Origin: Prochlorococcus marinus str. MIT 9107 | Lineage (GTDB): Bacteria > Cyanobacteriota > Cyanobacteriia > PCC-6307 > Cyanobiaceae | DNA length: 64,000 bases | Assembly: GCF_000759855.1 (NCBI RefSeq) | Contig: NZ_JNAI01000002.1 | Span: forward strand, 59,756 to 123,755 | Direction of reading: 5' to 3' | In this document: piece after piece, positions 37,047-46,502 of the stretch | Position numbering within the stretch: the stretch's first letter is position 1 | How the letters are laid out: each line of letters starts with the position of its first letter | Translations under genes and position numbers: made by a program | Notes under the pieces: generated by a model | The model's database searches: none | What the model was told of the DNA's origin: nothing | Seen by the model: the letters and a program-made list of their open reading frames with translations, nothing else

Positions 37047-37856
37047 TTATTTCGCCCTAAGAAACTTTTTATAAAAAACAACCACTAATCTGCTGGGCAA
37101 AAGTCGGATGGATGACCTTAATAAGAAAGAAGGTAAAAAAAAGATAAAATCTTTAAAAGAATATTTCCAAAAAGTTTTAAATAATCTCATTTCATTAAAC
37201 ACCATATTTAAGCCAATTCTTCTAGAAATTATTTGATTTGATTTCATTGCCACTAAATATTCCTCTAAATTAGAACATCTTAATCCACTATGAATTGCTC
37301 TAATCCATAAATCATAATCTTCATAAAAAGGAAAATGTCTATAGCCTCCATCTAATTTAAGAATTGAGTCAAGTTTAAAACAAATTGATGGGTGATTAAA
37401 GGGATTTCTAAATGGAATCATATTTTTTATTTTCTCTTCACTTGTAGGTACCTTTTTAATGGAAATAATATTATCCACATTATTAATGAATTCAGAAACA
37501 TAAGATCCTGAAATATCATAATTTCCTTTGTTCATAAAAGAAATTTGTTTTTCTGCTCTTGATGGCAAATTATAATCATCAGTATCGAAGCGAAGAACAT
37601 ATTTTGAGTCGCATAATTTAAGTCCTTCTCTTAGTGCAATACCCAATCCATAATTCTCATCAAGCTCTAAAAGATCAATTTTTAAATAGACTTTAAAACT
37701 ATTAACTATTTCAAATAAATCATATTTAACCGGTCCATCAAAAACTAGAACAACCTTTTTTGGTTTTAATATTTGTTTATGAATTGAAATTAAAGCATAA
37801 TTCAATTCTTCTGAAGAAGTTTTGAAGTAAGCTGAACCTAAAAAATCATAAGTCAT
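37047..37856 (-). CDS. GT2-family glycosyltransferase, 269 aa
   Basis: GT-A fold: ALISIHKQILKPKKVVLVFDG, then GLGIALREGLKLCDSKYVLR and the metal motif RFDTDDYNLPSRAEKQISF, then NPFNHPSICFK and GYRHFPFYEDYDLWIRAIH (catalytic base region ED). These match amylovoran-type inverting GT2 enzymes. The C-terminal 50 residues are hydrophobic/basic, suggesting membrane contact. Convergent with the UXS gene, 3 bases apart; divergent from the DUF3431 gene. Confidence 0.9.
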   Translation of the reverse strand: MTYDFLGSAYFKTSSEELNYALISIHKQILKPKKVVLVFDGPVKYDLFEIVNSFKVYLKIDLLELDENYGLGIALREGLKLCDSKYVLRFDTDDYNLPSRAEKQISFMNKGNYDISGSYVSEFINNVDNIISIKKVPTSEEKIKNMIPFRNPFNHPSICFKLDSILKLDGGYRHFPFYEDYDLWIRAIHSGLRCSNLEEYLVAMKSNQIISRRIGLNMVFNEMRLFKTFWKYSFKDFIFFLPSFLLRSSIRLLPSRLVVVFYKKFLRAK

Positions 37857-37996
37857 ATAATAAATTTTTAAAAATATATTTATTGATTTATAAGTAACCT
37901 ATTTTTTTTTTCAATAAAATAATTTTCATCTTCTAGAATTTAGATAATTAATTACTAAAATAGGCTATCTTTATAAAAAAAATAAAGTTAGGAAAA

Positions 37997-38809
37997 TTGA
38001 ATTTTTTTTGCATTTCTTCGTATAATAATAACCTAGATTGGTTAAATAATTATGATAATCCACACTTAATTTACGATAAAACTTGGGATGGAGGTTACAA
38101 AGATAACGATAGTAAAATAAGAATACCGCCATCAAATTTAAAAGAAAAATATCCTAGATTCAATGTAGTTAGAGGCAATTATAAAGGTTATAATGTGACT
38201 GATTATTTAACATTTATAATTGATAATTATTATTCACTTCCAGATATAACAGTTTTCCTGAAAGGTAATACAATCGGTAGGCATGTTAGGGAAGAAGTTT
38301 TCAAAAGATTAGTAAATAATAAATACTTTACTTGTATTGAAGACTGGGGAAATTACGACTTAAAACAAAGATCTTTGAGTAATGGTTATGCGATGATTTC
38401 CTGTGAAGGAGGTTGGATGGAAAAGAATACAAGCTGGTACCTTCGACATCACAAACATCCTACAAAATATTTTTTAAGTTATAACAAATTTTTATCATAT
38501 ACTTTTAATAACCCAGTTTTCCCAAAATATATAAGATTTCCACCAGGTGGTTGTTTTGTAGTACCAAAGGATTACATTATTAAATATAATAAAAATTTTT
38601 ATAAAAACTTAAAGTTATTTGCTGAGCATTCAAGAGTATCTGGGGAGGGGCAACTTATAGAGAGAGCTTTGTATACTATTTGGAATTGTAATTTCGATGT
38701 TTCAGAAAAAATGCAGAGACCTTTTGATGAAAAAAGTTTTACCTTTCCTCCTCATAAATTAAGAATTTTTTATAACTTTTTAAGTAAATTCAAATCAATT
38801 ATTAATTAA
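37997..38809 (+). CDS. DUF3431 protein, putative glycosyltransferase, 270 aa
   Basis: The N-terminal NFFCISSYNNNLDWLNNY, then TWDGGYKDNDSK and VVRGNYKGYNVTDYLTFIID match DUF3431, a family seen in fungi and bacterial surface clusters. LPDITVFLKGNTIGRHVREE is its core motif. Function is unproven; a glycosyltransferase fold has been suggested. Start is TTG 37997. It stands alone between two minus-strand genes, with its own 140-base AT-rich upstream region. Confidence 0.78.
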   Translation: MNFFCISSYNNNLDWLNNYDNPHLIYDKTWDGGYKDNDSKIRIPPSNLKEKYPRFNVVRGNYKGYNVTDYLTFIIDNYYSLPDITVFLKGNTIGRHVREEVFKRLVNNKYFTCIEDWGNYDLKQRSLSNGYAMISCEGGWMEKNTSWYLRHHKHPTKYFLSYNKFLSYTFNNPVFPKYIRFPPGGCFVVPKDYIIKYNKNFYKNLKLFAEHSRVSGEGQLIERALYTIWNCNFDVSEKMQRPFDEKSFTFPPHKLRIFYNFLSKFKSIIN

Positions 38810-38827
38810 GAGTAGTTAATGATTTTT

Positions 38828-39691
38828 TTATTTAAAATATTTTTCATATTTAAGTTTATATAAAATTTGAATTAAACTTTTAAAATATTTATTAAATAAT
38901 TCATATAAGATTGATAATAATAACCTATCAAATTTAATTAATATACGAAGATAAAATATAGTTAAAAAACTCTTTTTTTTATATTTATGCTTATTTATTA
39001 AATATTCTAATTCTTTCTTTAGTTTTATTTTAGTAGATTTATCTTTATCTAATAGCAATGAACTGAACTGTTTTTCATGAATCTCATTTACTATGAAAAC
39101 ATTTTTAATATATTGCGGTTTACCTAATTTTTCAAATAAAGAGAAATAATAATCTACGTCTAATCTCATCCAAGATTTTTTATCAAATAAAATTTTTTTG
39201 TTATTTCTTAAGGCTATTGCACTTGGTGAGCCAATAGTATTAACTTCCAAAATATTTTCTTGAAAATAAGGTATTAATGGTTTATGAATTTTTTTTGAGG
39301 CTTGGTCGTAATGTAAAGAATTCATTACTGCCCAGTTTTTATCATTCAACATTAATTGTAAATTTATTTTGAATAAAGAATATTTATCAAAGAAAAAATC
39401 ATCTGAAAAAAGAATCTTTATCCATTCTCCAGAGCAATTTTGCATAGCGTTATTAATATTACCTTGAATAAATCCTCCAATATTTTCTGCATTATATATA
39501 TTTATCATCTTGGCCTTCAAGAAAGGGTCAGTGTTTAATCTATTAAAGATATTTTGAGTGCTAATAATAACCTCATAACTTTTAAAAGTTTGTTTTTTCA
39601 CAGAATTTATACATCTATACAATTGATTTATAGAATTTTCATCTCTGTAGTAAAAAGGTATTGCTATAGAAAAAAATGGCTTTGAGATCAC
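38828..39691 (-). CDS. GT2-family glycosyltransferase, 287 aa
   Basis: FSIAIPFYYRDENSINQLYR opens a GT-A domain; SVKKQTFKSYEVIIST and EWIKILFSDDFFFDKYSLFK follow, the latter holding the Asp-Asp metal motif. The C-terminal 90 residues are Lys/Leu/Ile/Tyr-rich. Very AT-rich. Its start overlaps the end of the SDR upstream by 4 bases, so the two are translationally coupled. Confidence 0.87.
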   Translation of the reverse strand: MISKPFFSIAIPFYYRDENSINQLYRCINSVKKQTFKSYEVIISTQNIFNRLNTDPFLKAKMINIYNAENIGGFIQGNINNAMQNCSGEWIKILFSDDFFFDKYSLFKINLQLMLNDKNWAVMNSLHYDQASKKIHKPLIPYFQENILEVNTIGSPSAIALRNNKKILFDKKSWMRLDVDYYFSLFEKLGKPQYIKNVFIVNEIHEKQFSSLLLDKDKSTKIKLKKELEYLINKHKYKKKSFLTIFYLRILIKFDRLLLSILYELFNKYFKSLIQILYKLKYEKYFK

Positions 39692-40704
39692 TTTTGGTTC
39701 ATACGATCAGATATCCATGTTTTTGGAGTTAGATCTGAAATTATCTCAACAGGAATATGTCTATTAAACTTGGATACCCCTCTTTTTTCAATATATTGAA
39801 CCATAGATTTTAATCCATCCTCTAAATTAACTTTAGTTCCATAATCGAGTATCTTTCTCGCTTTATTTGAGGAGCAAACAGCATGTTTTACTTCTTGAGG
39901 TCGTGCAGGTAAAAATTTTGGGGCACCATTAAAATTAGTTAATTCGCAAATTTTCTCTGAAAGTTGATTTATCGTTATAACTTCCTCATCTGGACCTACA
40001 TTAATAACATTTCCAAGAGGTTCGTCATCTAAGCAAGCTGTCATTAAACAACTTAATACATCTTGTATAAAAGAAAAGCACCTTGTCTGCATACCATCCC
40101 CATAAATAATTGGAGGCAAACCTTGTAAGCATCTGTTAATCATAATTGATGCTACATTTCTGTAGGGATCATCATATTTTTGTCTTGGGCCAATAATATT
40201 ATGTGGAACTAAAGTTACATATTCTATTGAATGAACTTCAGCAAGGCATTCTAATGTTTGTTCAGCAGCATACTTTGCTATGCCATATGGATCTTGTGGT
40301 TTAGGAGTCATATCTTCAGTAAATGGGATTTGAATTGCTCCATATCTTGCCATTGATGAACAATTAACTATTCTTTTAACTCCACTTGCTATTGCAGCGC
40401 TAAAAACAGAGATAGAAGCCTCATAAATATTTGAGGTGACAAAACTTGGAGAAAAAACACTTAAACCCTCATAGGCGGTAGCAGCGGTATGGACAAGGAT
40501 ATCTGGTTTAAAATCATTTAGGATTGTTTTTATTTGTTCACTCCTACAATCGAAAGGAAAGAAAATCGCATCCTTGGGAACATTATCCTCGTAACCTCCT
40601 ATTAAATTATCATTTCCTGCTACTTCATAACCTTGATGCAGGAATTCATCTGCAACATGAGATCCTAAAAAGCCTGCTATTCCTGTTATAAATACTTTCT
40701 TCAT
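39688..40704 (-). CDS. NAD-dependent sugar epimerase/dehydratase (GalE/WbpP-like), 338 aa
   Basis: FITGIAGFLGSHVADEFLHQ binds NAD, with VHTAATAYEGLSVFSPSFVT, then NCSSMARYGAIQIPF (catalytic Ser) and DPYGIAKYAAEQTL (Tyr-Lys). YGDGMQTRCFSFIQDVL and NVINVGPDEEVITI complete the UDP-hexose epimerase pattern. Substrate not determinable. By eye it is less AT-rich and has richer codon variety than the GT genes on both sides, hinting at a different origin or stronger conservation. Confidence 0.85.
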   Translation of the reverse strand: MKKVFITGIAGFLGSHVADEFLHQGYEVAGNDNLIGGYEDNVPKDAIFFPFDCRSEQIKTILNDFKPDILVHTAATAYEGLSVFSPSFVTSNIYEASISVFSAAIASGVKRIVNCSSMARYGAIQIPFTEDMTPKPQDPYGIAKYAAEQTLECLAEVHSIEYVTLVPHNIIGPRQKYDDPYRNVASIMINRCLQGLPPIIYGDGMQTRCFSFIQDVLSCLMTACLDDEPLGNVINVGPDEEVITINQLSEKICELTNFNGAPKFLPARPQEVKHAVCSSNKARKILDYGTKVNLEDGLKSMVQYIEKRGVSKFNRHIPVEIISDLTPKTWISDRMNQK

Positions 40705-40777
40705 TAATAAATTTTTTTTATTTTATTCATTATAAAACAAGCTACAAACAAAATAAAAATTCAAAAGAATCCTTAAT

Positions 40778-41653
40778 TTAAAATTTCTTCCATTCGGGGC
40801 AGTATATCTCTTTAAAAATAAAGTTATCTGTCACAAAAATTTGAGATTCAATATCTAATCTTTTATTTAAAAATTTAGAAAAGATTGCACCCCAATAATA
40901 AAATGTACTGTTATTGAAAATATGATGTTTGCAATGGGCTTGAGAGGCAAGTCTTGCCCAAGATCCCCTAAAACCTTCATCATGCGAAATAATATAAAAA
41001 GGTGAGTTGAATTTTAATTTATCAGTAAATTGATTTTCTTCCTGAACAAAGACAAAAAAAGTTGGATTTTCAACTGATTTTTCAAAATTTCTTATAACCT
41101 TGTTAAATATTTCAGGACTTTTAAACTTTGAACTTTTTGAAGCATGAATATTAGGATTCTTAGATTCCTCGTAAAATCTTACACACAAAGCAACAGAATT
41201 TTTGCATGAATCAATACGATCTATCAGTTCTTTGAATTTACTTTCTTTATTTATAATTAAATTTGATTTAACTAAGTTATAGATATTAATTAAGTTTGAA
41301 TTTATTAATCTATAGTCTTGAAAATACCCATTATAAATAACTAGATTACTTTTTTGAATTTTATTTTGTTCTTGATTATCATCTATTATTTTGATCTTAA
41401 ATAAATGATTTATATTAGGAAAAAGTTTTTCAAAGATAAGAAAAATAGCAGAAAATAAGCATAAAAAAGTAGGATTTTTAAATTTACTTTTCTTTAATTC
41501 TTTGATTTCTAATTTTCTTTTATATTTAAAATCAAATAGGAAACCTGTATTAATGTCTATTTTAATATGATTATTTTTAGTATAAAGTTCATAAAATTTG
41601 GCAAGTTGACAAAGTTGATTTCCTAAACCTCCTTTTAAGATAATAATTTTCAT
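40778..41653 (-). CDS. GT11-like glycosyltransferase, 291 aa
   Basis: Starts MKIIILKGGLGNQLCQLAKF, the GT11 N-terminal glycine motif. NSVALCVRFYEESKNPN is in the place of the HxRxGD motif but has diverged. CKHHIFNNSTFYYWGAIFSK matches the C-terminal SNSTFSWWAA-like block of alpha-1,2-fucosyltransferases. A second member of this family in the window; probable GDP-fucose or related donor. Overlaps the upstream epimerase by 4 bases. Confidence 0.75.
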   Translation of the reverse strand: MKIIILKGGLGNQLCQLAKFYELYTKNNHIKIDINTGFLFDFKYKRKLEIKELKKSKFKNPTFLCLFSAIFLIFEKLFPNINHLFKIKIIDDNQEQNKIQKSNLVIYNGYFQDYRLINSNLINIYNLVKSNLIINKESKFKELIDRIDSCKNSVALCVRFYEESKNPNIHASKSSKFKSPEIFNKVIRNFEKSVENPTFFVFVQEENQFTDKLKFNSPFYIISHDEGFRGSWARLASQAHCKHHIFNNSTFYYWGAIFSKFLNKRLDIESQIFVTDNFIFKEIYCPEWKKF

Positions 41654-42708
41654 ACAAATTTATCTTTAAGTCCGCCATAAACATCTTCAAAAATATTAGT
41701 TAATGATTTTGTAATTTGCCAATTAGGATAATCTCTTTTAATTTTTGTAAGATCGCTATAGTAGCATATATGATCGCCTATCCTTTCATTAGGATCATAA
41801 TCATAAACCATTTCATTTCCTGATAAAGATTCAATCATATTAAATGCTTCAAGAATAGAAATGCTGTTATCAAAACCTCCTCCAATATTATAAACAGCTG
41901 CTAATTTAGGATTTCTGGAAAATAAATAAATAAAATTTGCGACATCAAAAGAATGGATATTATCTCTAACTTGTTTTCCTTTATAACCAAAAATTGTATA
42001 CTTCTTATGCAATAAGTTGCACCTTATTAAGTAGTTCAAAAATCCATGTAACTTTACTCCAGAATGAGATGGGCCAGTAAGACAGCCTCCTCTCAGGCAA
42101 CATGTTGGAATTTTAAAATATCTGCCGTATTCCTGAACTAGTAAATCTGAAGATAATTTTGAAACTCCAAATAATGAATGAGTAGATTGATCTATAGTTA
42201 AATTTTCATTAATCCCTTTTTTAAAAAATTTATTTTTATACTCCCAACGTGTCTCCTCTTCTGTAAGTTTAATTTTATTAGGAGTATCACCATAAACTTT
42301 ATTTGTAGAGAGATGAATAAAGGGCGATTCAGAACAATATTTTCTTGTAGCCTCAAGAAGATTCAAAGTTCCCATAGCATTCACTTCATAATCTAAGAAT
42401 GGTATTTCAGCAGCCTTATCATGAGAGGGTTGTGCAGCAGTATGAACGATTATATTAGGTTTCTTGTCTTTAATTAATTCATCAATTAATTTTCTATTTC
42501 TTATATCAATATTATGACTCTTAAAAGAACTAAATTTATTTTCTAATCTTTTTAAATTAATTTTTGTACTTCCCTGACTTCCAAAGAAGATTTCTCTCAT
42601 ATTATTATCTACACCAATAACTTTAAATCCCTTTTCACAAAAGAAATTAACTACTTCACCCCCTATTAATCCTGAAGAACCAGTCACTAAAATTGAATCT
42701 TGTTTCAA
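41650..42708 (-). CDS. CDP-paratose 2-epimerase-like SDR, 352 aa
   Basis: ILVTGSSGLIGGEVVNFF binds NAD. MREIFFGSQGSTKINLKRLE, followed by SHNIDIRNRKLIDELI, closely follows the wording of tyvelose epimerase (RfbE: FFG-x-x-GST-x-x-N). VHTAAQPSHDKAAEIPFLDY, STNKVYGDTPNKIKL and HSLFGVSKLSSDLL (Phe where Tyr is usual in the Y-x-x-x-K pair) are also present. CLRGGCLTGPSHSGVKLHGF is diagnostic of this subgroup. It probably converts a CDP- or related nucleotide sugar at C-2, but the donor is not certain. Confidence 0.8.
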   Translation of the reverse strand: MKQDSILVTGSSGLIGGEVVNFFCEKGFKVIGVDNNMREIFFGSQGSTKINLKRLENKFSSFKSHNIDIRNRKLIDELIKDKKPNIIVHTAAQPSHDKAAEIPFLDYEVNAMGTLNLLEATRKYCSESPFIHLSTNKVYGDTPNKIKLTEEETRWEYKNKFFKKGINENLTIDQSTHSLFGVSKLSSDLLVQEYGRYFKIPTCCLRGGCLTGPSHSGVKLHGFLNYLIRCNLLHKKYTIFGYKGKQVRDNIHSFDVANFIYLFSRNPKLAAVYNIGGGFDNSISILEAFNMIESLSGNEMVYDYDPNERIGDHICYYSDLTKIKRDYPNWQITKSLTNIFEDVYGGLKDKFV

Positions 42709-42890
42709 AATTTTTTAAAATTTATAAATTTCACTATAAGGTTTTACAAGACTTTTTATGTCTATAGTAACTTGATAAGAATATTTTTAAACAACTCCTA
42801 ATAAAGTTTTTTATTTTTTAAGATTAAAAAATAGGCTATATTAAATCTAAGAATGATGTTTTACTTAGTAAAAAAATAGTTTTAATAATT

Positions 42891-43910
42891 TTAGGAATGA
42901 TAGCTTTTATACCAATTGATAAATTCATCTAATCCTTTTTCTATAGAGGTTTCTGGATAAAAATTAATCCATTTTTGCAATTCTGAAGTGTCAGCAAAAG
43001 TTTCTATGACATCACCTTTTTGAATAGGTAGATATTCTTTGATAGCCTCAAAACCTAATTTACTCTCTAATGTTTTAATGAAATCCATTAATTGAATAGG
43101 ATTACCATTACCTATATTGAAAATTTTAAATGGAGCTGATTTTTCTAAATAAGAAGAAGATTTATTATCTAAGACTGGCTTAAAACAGCATCTAAATAAT
43201 CCTTCTATTACATCATCAATATATGTAAAATCTCTTCTCATTTTTCCGTAGTTATATATTTTGATAGTTTTATTTAAAAGCATAGACTCTAGAAAAATAT
43301 ATGGAGCCATATCTGGTCTACCCCATGGGCCGTAAACAGTAAAAAATCTTAGTCCTATTGTGGGAAGCTTATAAAGGTGACTATATGAATAAGCAAGTAA
43401 TTCATTTGATTTTTTTGTTGCAGCGTAGAGGCTGACTGGTTTATCTACAAATTGATCTTCCTTAAATGGTAAATCTCTACTTTCGCCATATACGGAACTA
43501 CTTGATGCAAAGATAAAGTTTTTAATACTAATCTTTCTTAATGATTCCAGAATATTTCCAAATCCTATTAAATTACTTTGAAAATAGGCATTAGGATTAT
43601 CAATCGAATATCTGACTCCAGCCTGCGCAGCCAAGTGAACAACTATATCTGGTTTTTCTTTAACAAAAATACTTTCAAGAAGAGATTTATCTTCTAGTGA
43701 ACATTTATAGAAAGTAAATTTACCTTTAAATTTAGATGAAATTAGTTCAATATTTCTTAGTCTAGATTCTTTTAAAGATTTATCATAATAATTATTCATA
43801 TTATCTAAGCCTACTATCTTATTCCCATTCTTAAGTAGTCTTTTTACTAAAGCTGATCCTATAAAACCAGCAACACCAGTTACTAGAAAAGATGATTTAT
43901 CATTTAACAT
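42891..43910 (-). CDS. UDP-glucuronate 4-epimerase
   Basis: Extended SDR making UDP-galacturonate. FLVTGVAGFIGSALVKRLLK, then LDNMNNYYDKSLKESRL (typical of the CapI/GAE group), VHLAAQAGVRYSIDNPNAY, ASSSSVYGESRDLPFKE and SLYAATKKSNELLAYSYSHL with the Tyr-Lys pair. FFTVYGPWGRPDMAPYIFLE confirms the subgroup. 339 residues. It uses the UDP-glucuronate made by the ugd product. Divergent from gmd with a 202-base spacer. Confidence 0.93.
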   Translation of the reverse strand: MLNDKSSFLVTGVAGFIGSALVKRLLKNGNKIVGLDNMNNYYDKSLKESRLRNIELISSKFKGKFTFYKCSLEDKSLLESIFVKEKPDIVVHLAAQAGVRYSIDNPNAYFQSNLIGFGNILESLRKISIKNFIFASSSSVYGESRDLPFKEDQFVDKPVSLYAATKKSNELLAYSYSHLYKLPTIGLRFFTVYGPWGRPDMAPYIFLESMLLNKTIKIYNYGKMRRDFTYIDDVIEGLFRCCFKPVLDNKSSSYLEKSAPFKIFNIGNGNPIQLMDFIKTLESKLGFEAIKEYLPIQKGDVIETFADTSELQKWINFYPETSIEKGLDEFINWYKSYHS

Positions 43911-44049
43911 TTATATTGACTAATTTTAATTTTTATCCCCCCAAATATTATAATATTAACTACATAATGTTTACGGAATTGTAAAACGGCTTAAAAGAAA
44001 ATCTGCAATTATTTTTTTTTTCTTAATCGAGAAATTAATTTTTTTGTTA

Positions 44050-44073
44050 AAAATAAAATAAAATAAAATAAAA
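44050..44073 (+). repeat. AAAAT pentanucleotide tandem repeat (4+ copies)
   Basis: Four exact AAAAT units followed by AAAA, 40 bases upstream of the gmd start codon, in the divergent gmd / GAE spacer. Short tandem repeats of this kind can slip during replication and alter promoter spacing. In a genome this AT-rich it could also be chance. Confidence 0.7.
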
Positions 44074-44112
44074 GCCATTTAATTTTTATAAACTTTAAAT
44101 TCTTCAATAATT

Positions 44113-45189
44113 ATGAGAAAAAAAAACAAAAAAGCTCTAATAACAGGAGTAACTGGACAAGATGGTAGTTATTTAAGTGAATTTCTTTTAGAAAAAGGTT
44201 ATGAAGTTCATGGTATAAAAAGAAGATCAAGTAGTTTTAATACTGGAAGGATAGATCATCTTTATCAAGATCCTCATGAAGAAAATGTAAATTTCATTTT
44301 GCATTATGGCGACCTTACAGATAGTACAAATTTAATAAGAATTATAAAAGAAGTTGAGCCAGACGAAATCTATAATTTAGGTGCACAAAGTCATGTAGCT
44401 GTAAGTTTTGAAACTCCTGAATACACTGCAAACAGTGATGCATTAGGAACTTTAAGAATTCTTGAGGCCATAAGAATACTTGGATTATCAAAGAAAACCA
44501 AACTTTATCAAGCCAGTACCAGTGAATTATATGGAAAAGTTCAAATGAGTCCTCAAGATGAAAATACTCCTTTTTATCCAAGAAGTCCCTACGGAGTAGC
44601 CAAATTGTATGCATATTGGATAGTTGTTAACTATAGAGAAGCTTATGGTATTTTTGCCTGTAATGGTATTTTGTTTAATCATGAAAGTCCAAGAAGAGGA
44701 GAAACTTTCGCGACTAGAAAAATAACTAGGGGGCTCTCTAGAATAGATTCTGGTTTAGATGAATGCTTGCATATGGGAAATTTAAACGCCAAAAGAGATT
44801 GGGGTCATGCAAAAGATTATGTAGCTATGCAGTGGTTAATGCTTCAACAAAAAGAAGCTAAAGATTATGTTATTTCTACTGGAAGAATGGAAACCATAAG
44901 AAAGTTTATTGAATTAACAGCAAAACAACTAGGTTGGAACAAAAATAAAAATGAACCTGCAATACTTTGGGAAGGTGAAGGAGTAAATGAAATAGGAAGA
45001 AGAGCAGATAATAATAAAATTGTAATTAGAGTTGATCCAAAATATTTTAGGCCCACAGAAGTTGAAGAACTAAGAGGAGACTCATCAAATGCGTACAAAG
45101 ATATGGGATGGAAACCAAAAATTACATTGGAGGAAATGATTATGGAAATGGTGGAGACGGATAAAAAAGAAGTTCAAAAAGATTTATAA
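44113..45189 (+). CDS. gmd: GDP-mannose 4,6-dehydratase
   Basis: Converts GDP-D-mannose to GDP-4-keto-6-deoxy-D-mannose. [20 protein letters not shown] binds [24 protein letters not shown] is specific for Gmd; [31 protein letters not shown] (Thr/Glu) and [14 protein letters not shown] (Tyr-Lys) form the catalytic set. [20 protein letters not shown] is also diagnostic. 358 residues. It feeds fcl (46503); the two are separated here by a convergent galE. Confidence 0.96.
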   Translation: MRKKNKKALITGVTGQDGSYLSEFLLEKGYEVHGIKRRSSSFNTGRIDHLYQDPHEENVNFILHYGDLTDSTNLIRIIKEVEPDEIYNLGAQSHVAVSFETPEYTANSDALGTLRILEAIRILGLSKKTKLYQASTSELYGKVQMSPQDENTPFYPRSPYGVAKLYAYWIVVNYREAYGIFACNGILFNHESPRRGETFATRKITRGLSRIDSGLDECLHMGNLNAKRDWGHAKDYVAMQWLMLQQKEAKDYVISTGRMETIRKFIELTAKQLGWNKNKNEPAILWEGEGVNEIGRRADNNKIVIRVDPKYFRPTEVEELRGDSSNAYKDMGWKPKITLEEMIMEMVETDKKEVQKDL

Positions 45190-45234
45190 ATAAAATCTAT
45201 ATCCTAATAATTTACAAAATTTTTTTCTTAAAAT

Positions 45235-46287
45235 TTAATAACCATTAACGTTATTTTTTTTCCAGTTCCATCCATCAACGCACATTTCCTCTATAGATTT
45301 TTGCGGTTTCCAGTTTAATAAAGAACTTGACAAAGAATTATCCGCGACTATTTCTGCGATATCTCCAGCTCTTCGAGAGCTAAATTTATAATCAACCTTT
45401 ATATTATTGATCCTTGAAAAAGTCTCAATAAGTTGAAGAACAGTTGTGCCAAAACCTGTTCCGATATTCATCTTAAGAATATTAGATTTATTATGTATTA
45501 AATACTCTAAAGTTTTTAGATGTCCTTCTGCTACATCAGAAACGTGCACAAAGTCTCTAATACACGTTCCATCAATAGTATTCCAATCAGAACCAAAAAT
45601 ATTTAATTTATGATTATTATCTATAGCAGCGTTACATATTAATGGGAATAAGTTATTTGGAGTTCCAAGAGGGTTTTCACCTATTAAAGAAGAGGGGTGA
45701 GCTCCAATAGGATTAAAATATCTTAAACAAGCTATTTTCCAAAGATTTTGATTTTCATTATATAAATCGCTTAATAATTTCTCAATTGTTAGCTTTGTAT
45801 TACCGTAAGGATTTGAGGGATTTAGATAAGAATTTTCTTTTATTGGTGATATTGCTTCTTTGCCATACACGGTCGCACTACTACTAAAAACCAATATGTT
45901 GCAATTATATTTTTTCATTACGCTCACAAGATTAATTGATGAAAACATATTTTCATACCAATAAAGTAGAGGATTAATAACTGATTCATTTACAGCTTTT
46001 AATCCCGCAAAATGGATTACACCTTCAATAGGTTTGCCAAGCTTCTTCGCATTAGAAAATATATTCTCTATAAATCCTTTATCTTTCAAATCGCCTTTAA
46101 AGACTTTTAAATTTTTTGCCAATTTTGAATTATATAAATTACAAATTGAAGAAATTCTATTAATAACTTTTGGAGAACTATTGACAAATGAATCCACCAA
46201 GTAAACCTCATAATTATTTTTTAATAGTTTTATACACGTATGACTACCTATAAAACCAGCACCTCCAGTTATTAAAATTCTTTGCAT
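45235..46287 (-). CDS. galE: UDP-glucose 4-epimerase
   Basis: Interconverts UDP-glucose and UDP-galactose. ILITGGAGFIGSHTCIKLLK binds NAD; VIHFAGLKAVNESVINPLLY, FSSSATVYGKE (Ser) and NPYGNTKLTIEKLL (Tyr-Lys) are classical GalE motifs, as are RYFNPIGAHPSSLIGENPLG and GTCIRDFVHVSDVAEGHL. I place the start at ATG 46287 (MQRILITGG), since the upstream Met (46329) adds an Asn/Ile-rich tail not seen in the family. About 350 residues. It is opposite in direction to gmd and fcl on each side. Confidence 0.95.
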   Translation of the reverse strand: MQRILITGGAGFIGSHTCIKLLKNNYEVYLVDSFVNSSPKVINRISSICNLYNSKLAKNLKVFKGDLKDKGFIENIFSNAKKLGKPIEGVIHFAGLKAVNESVINPLLYWYENMFSSINLVSVMKKYNCNILVFSSSATVYGKEAISPIKENSYLNPSNPYGNTKLTIEKLLSDLYNENQNLWKIACLRYFNPIGAHPSSLIGENPLGTPNNLFPLICNAAIDNNHKLNIFGSDWNTIDGTCIRDFVHVSDVAEGHLKTLEYLIHNKSNILKMNIGTGFGTTVLQLIETFSRINNIKVDYKFSSRRAGDIAEIVADNSLSSSLLNWKPQKSIEEMCVDGWNWKKNNVNGY

Positions 46288-46502
46288 AAAATTATTATTA
46301 TTAAAATATATAATAATATTCAATTTCAAATTATTTATTAAATTATTAAAAATTATTTTTTATTTATAAACTTATATTTAATATTTAATTAGCAATTTTT
46401 ATAATTTTTTAGGTTGAGAAATATAAATTTTTATTTCTTTTAAATAAAATTCTTAATTTAATAATCTTAAAATTTTTATATGTGATTTAATCCTATAATT
46501 TC

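Noticed and set aside
37957..42839. Shared 12-mer AAAATAGGCTAT at 37957-37968 and 42828-42839
   Set aside because: The first could be a promoter element of the DUF3431 gene, but the second is not upstream of any plus-strand gene. In AT-rich DNA two copies are not enough for a motif claim.
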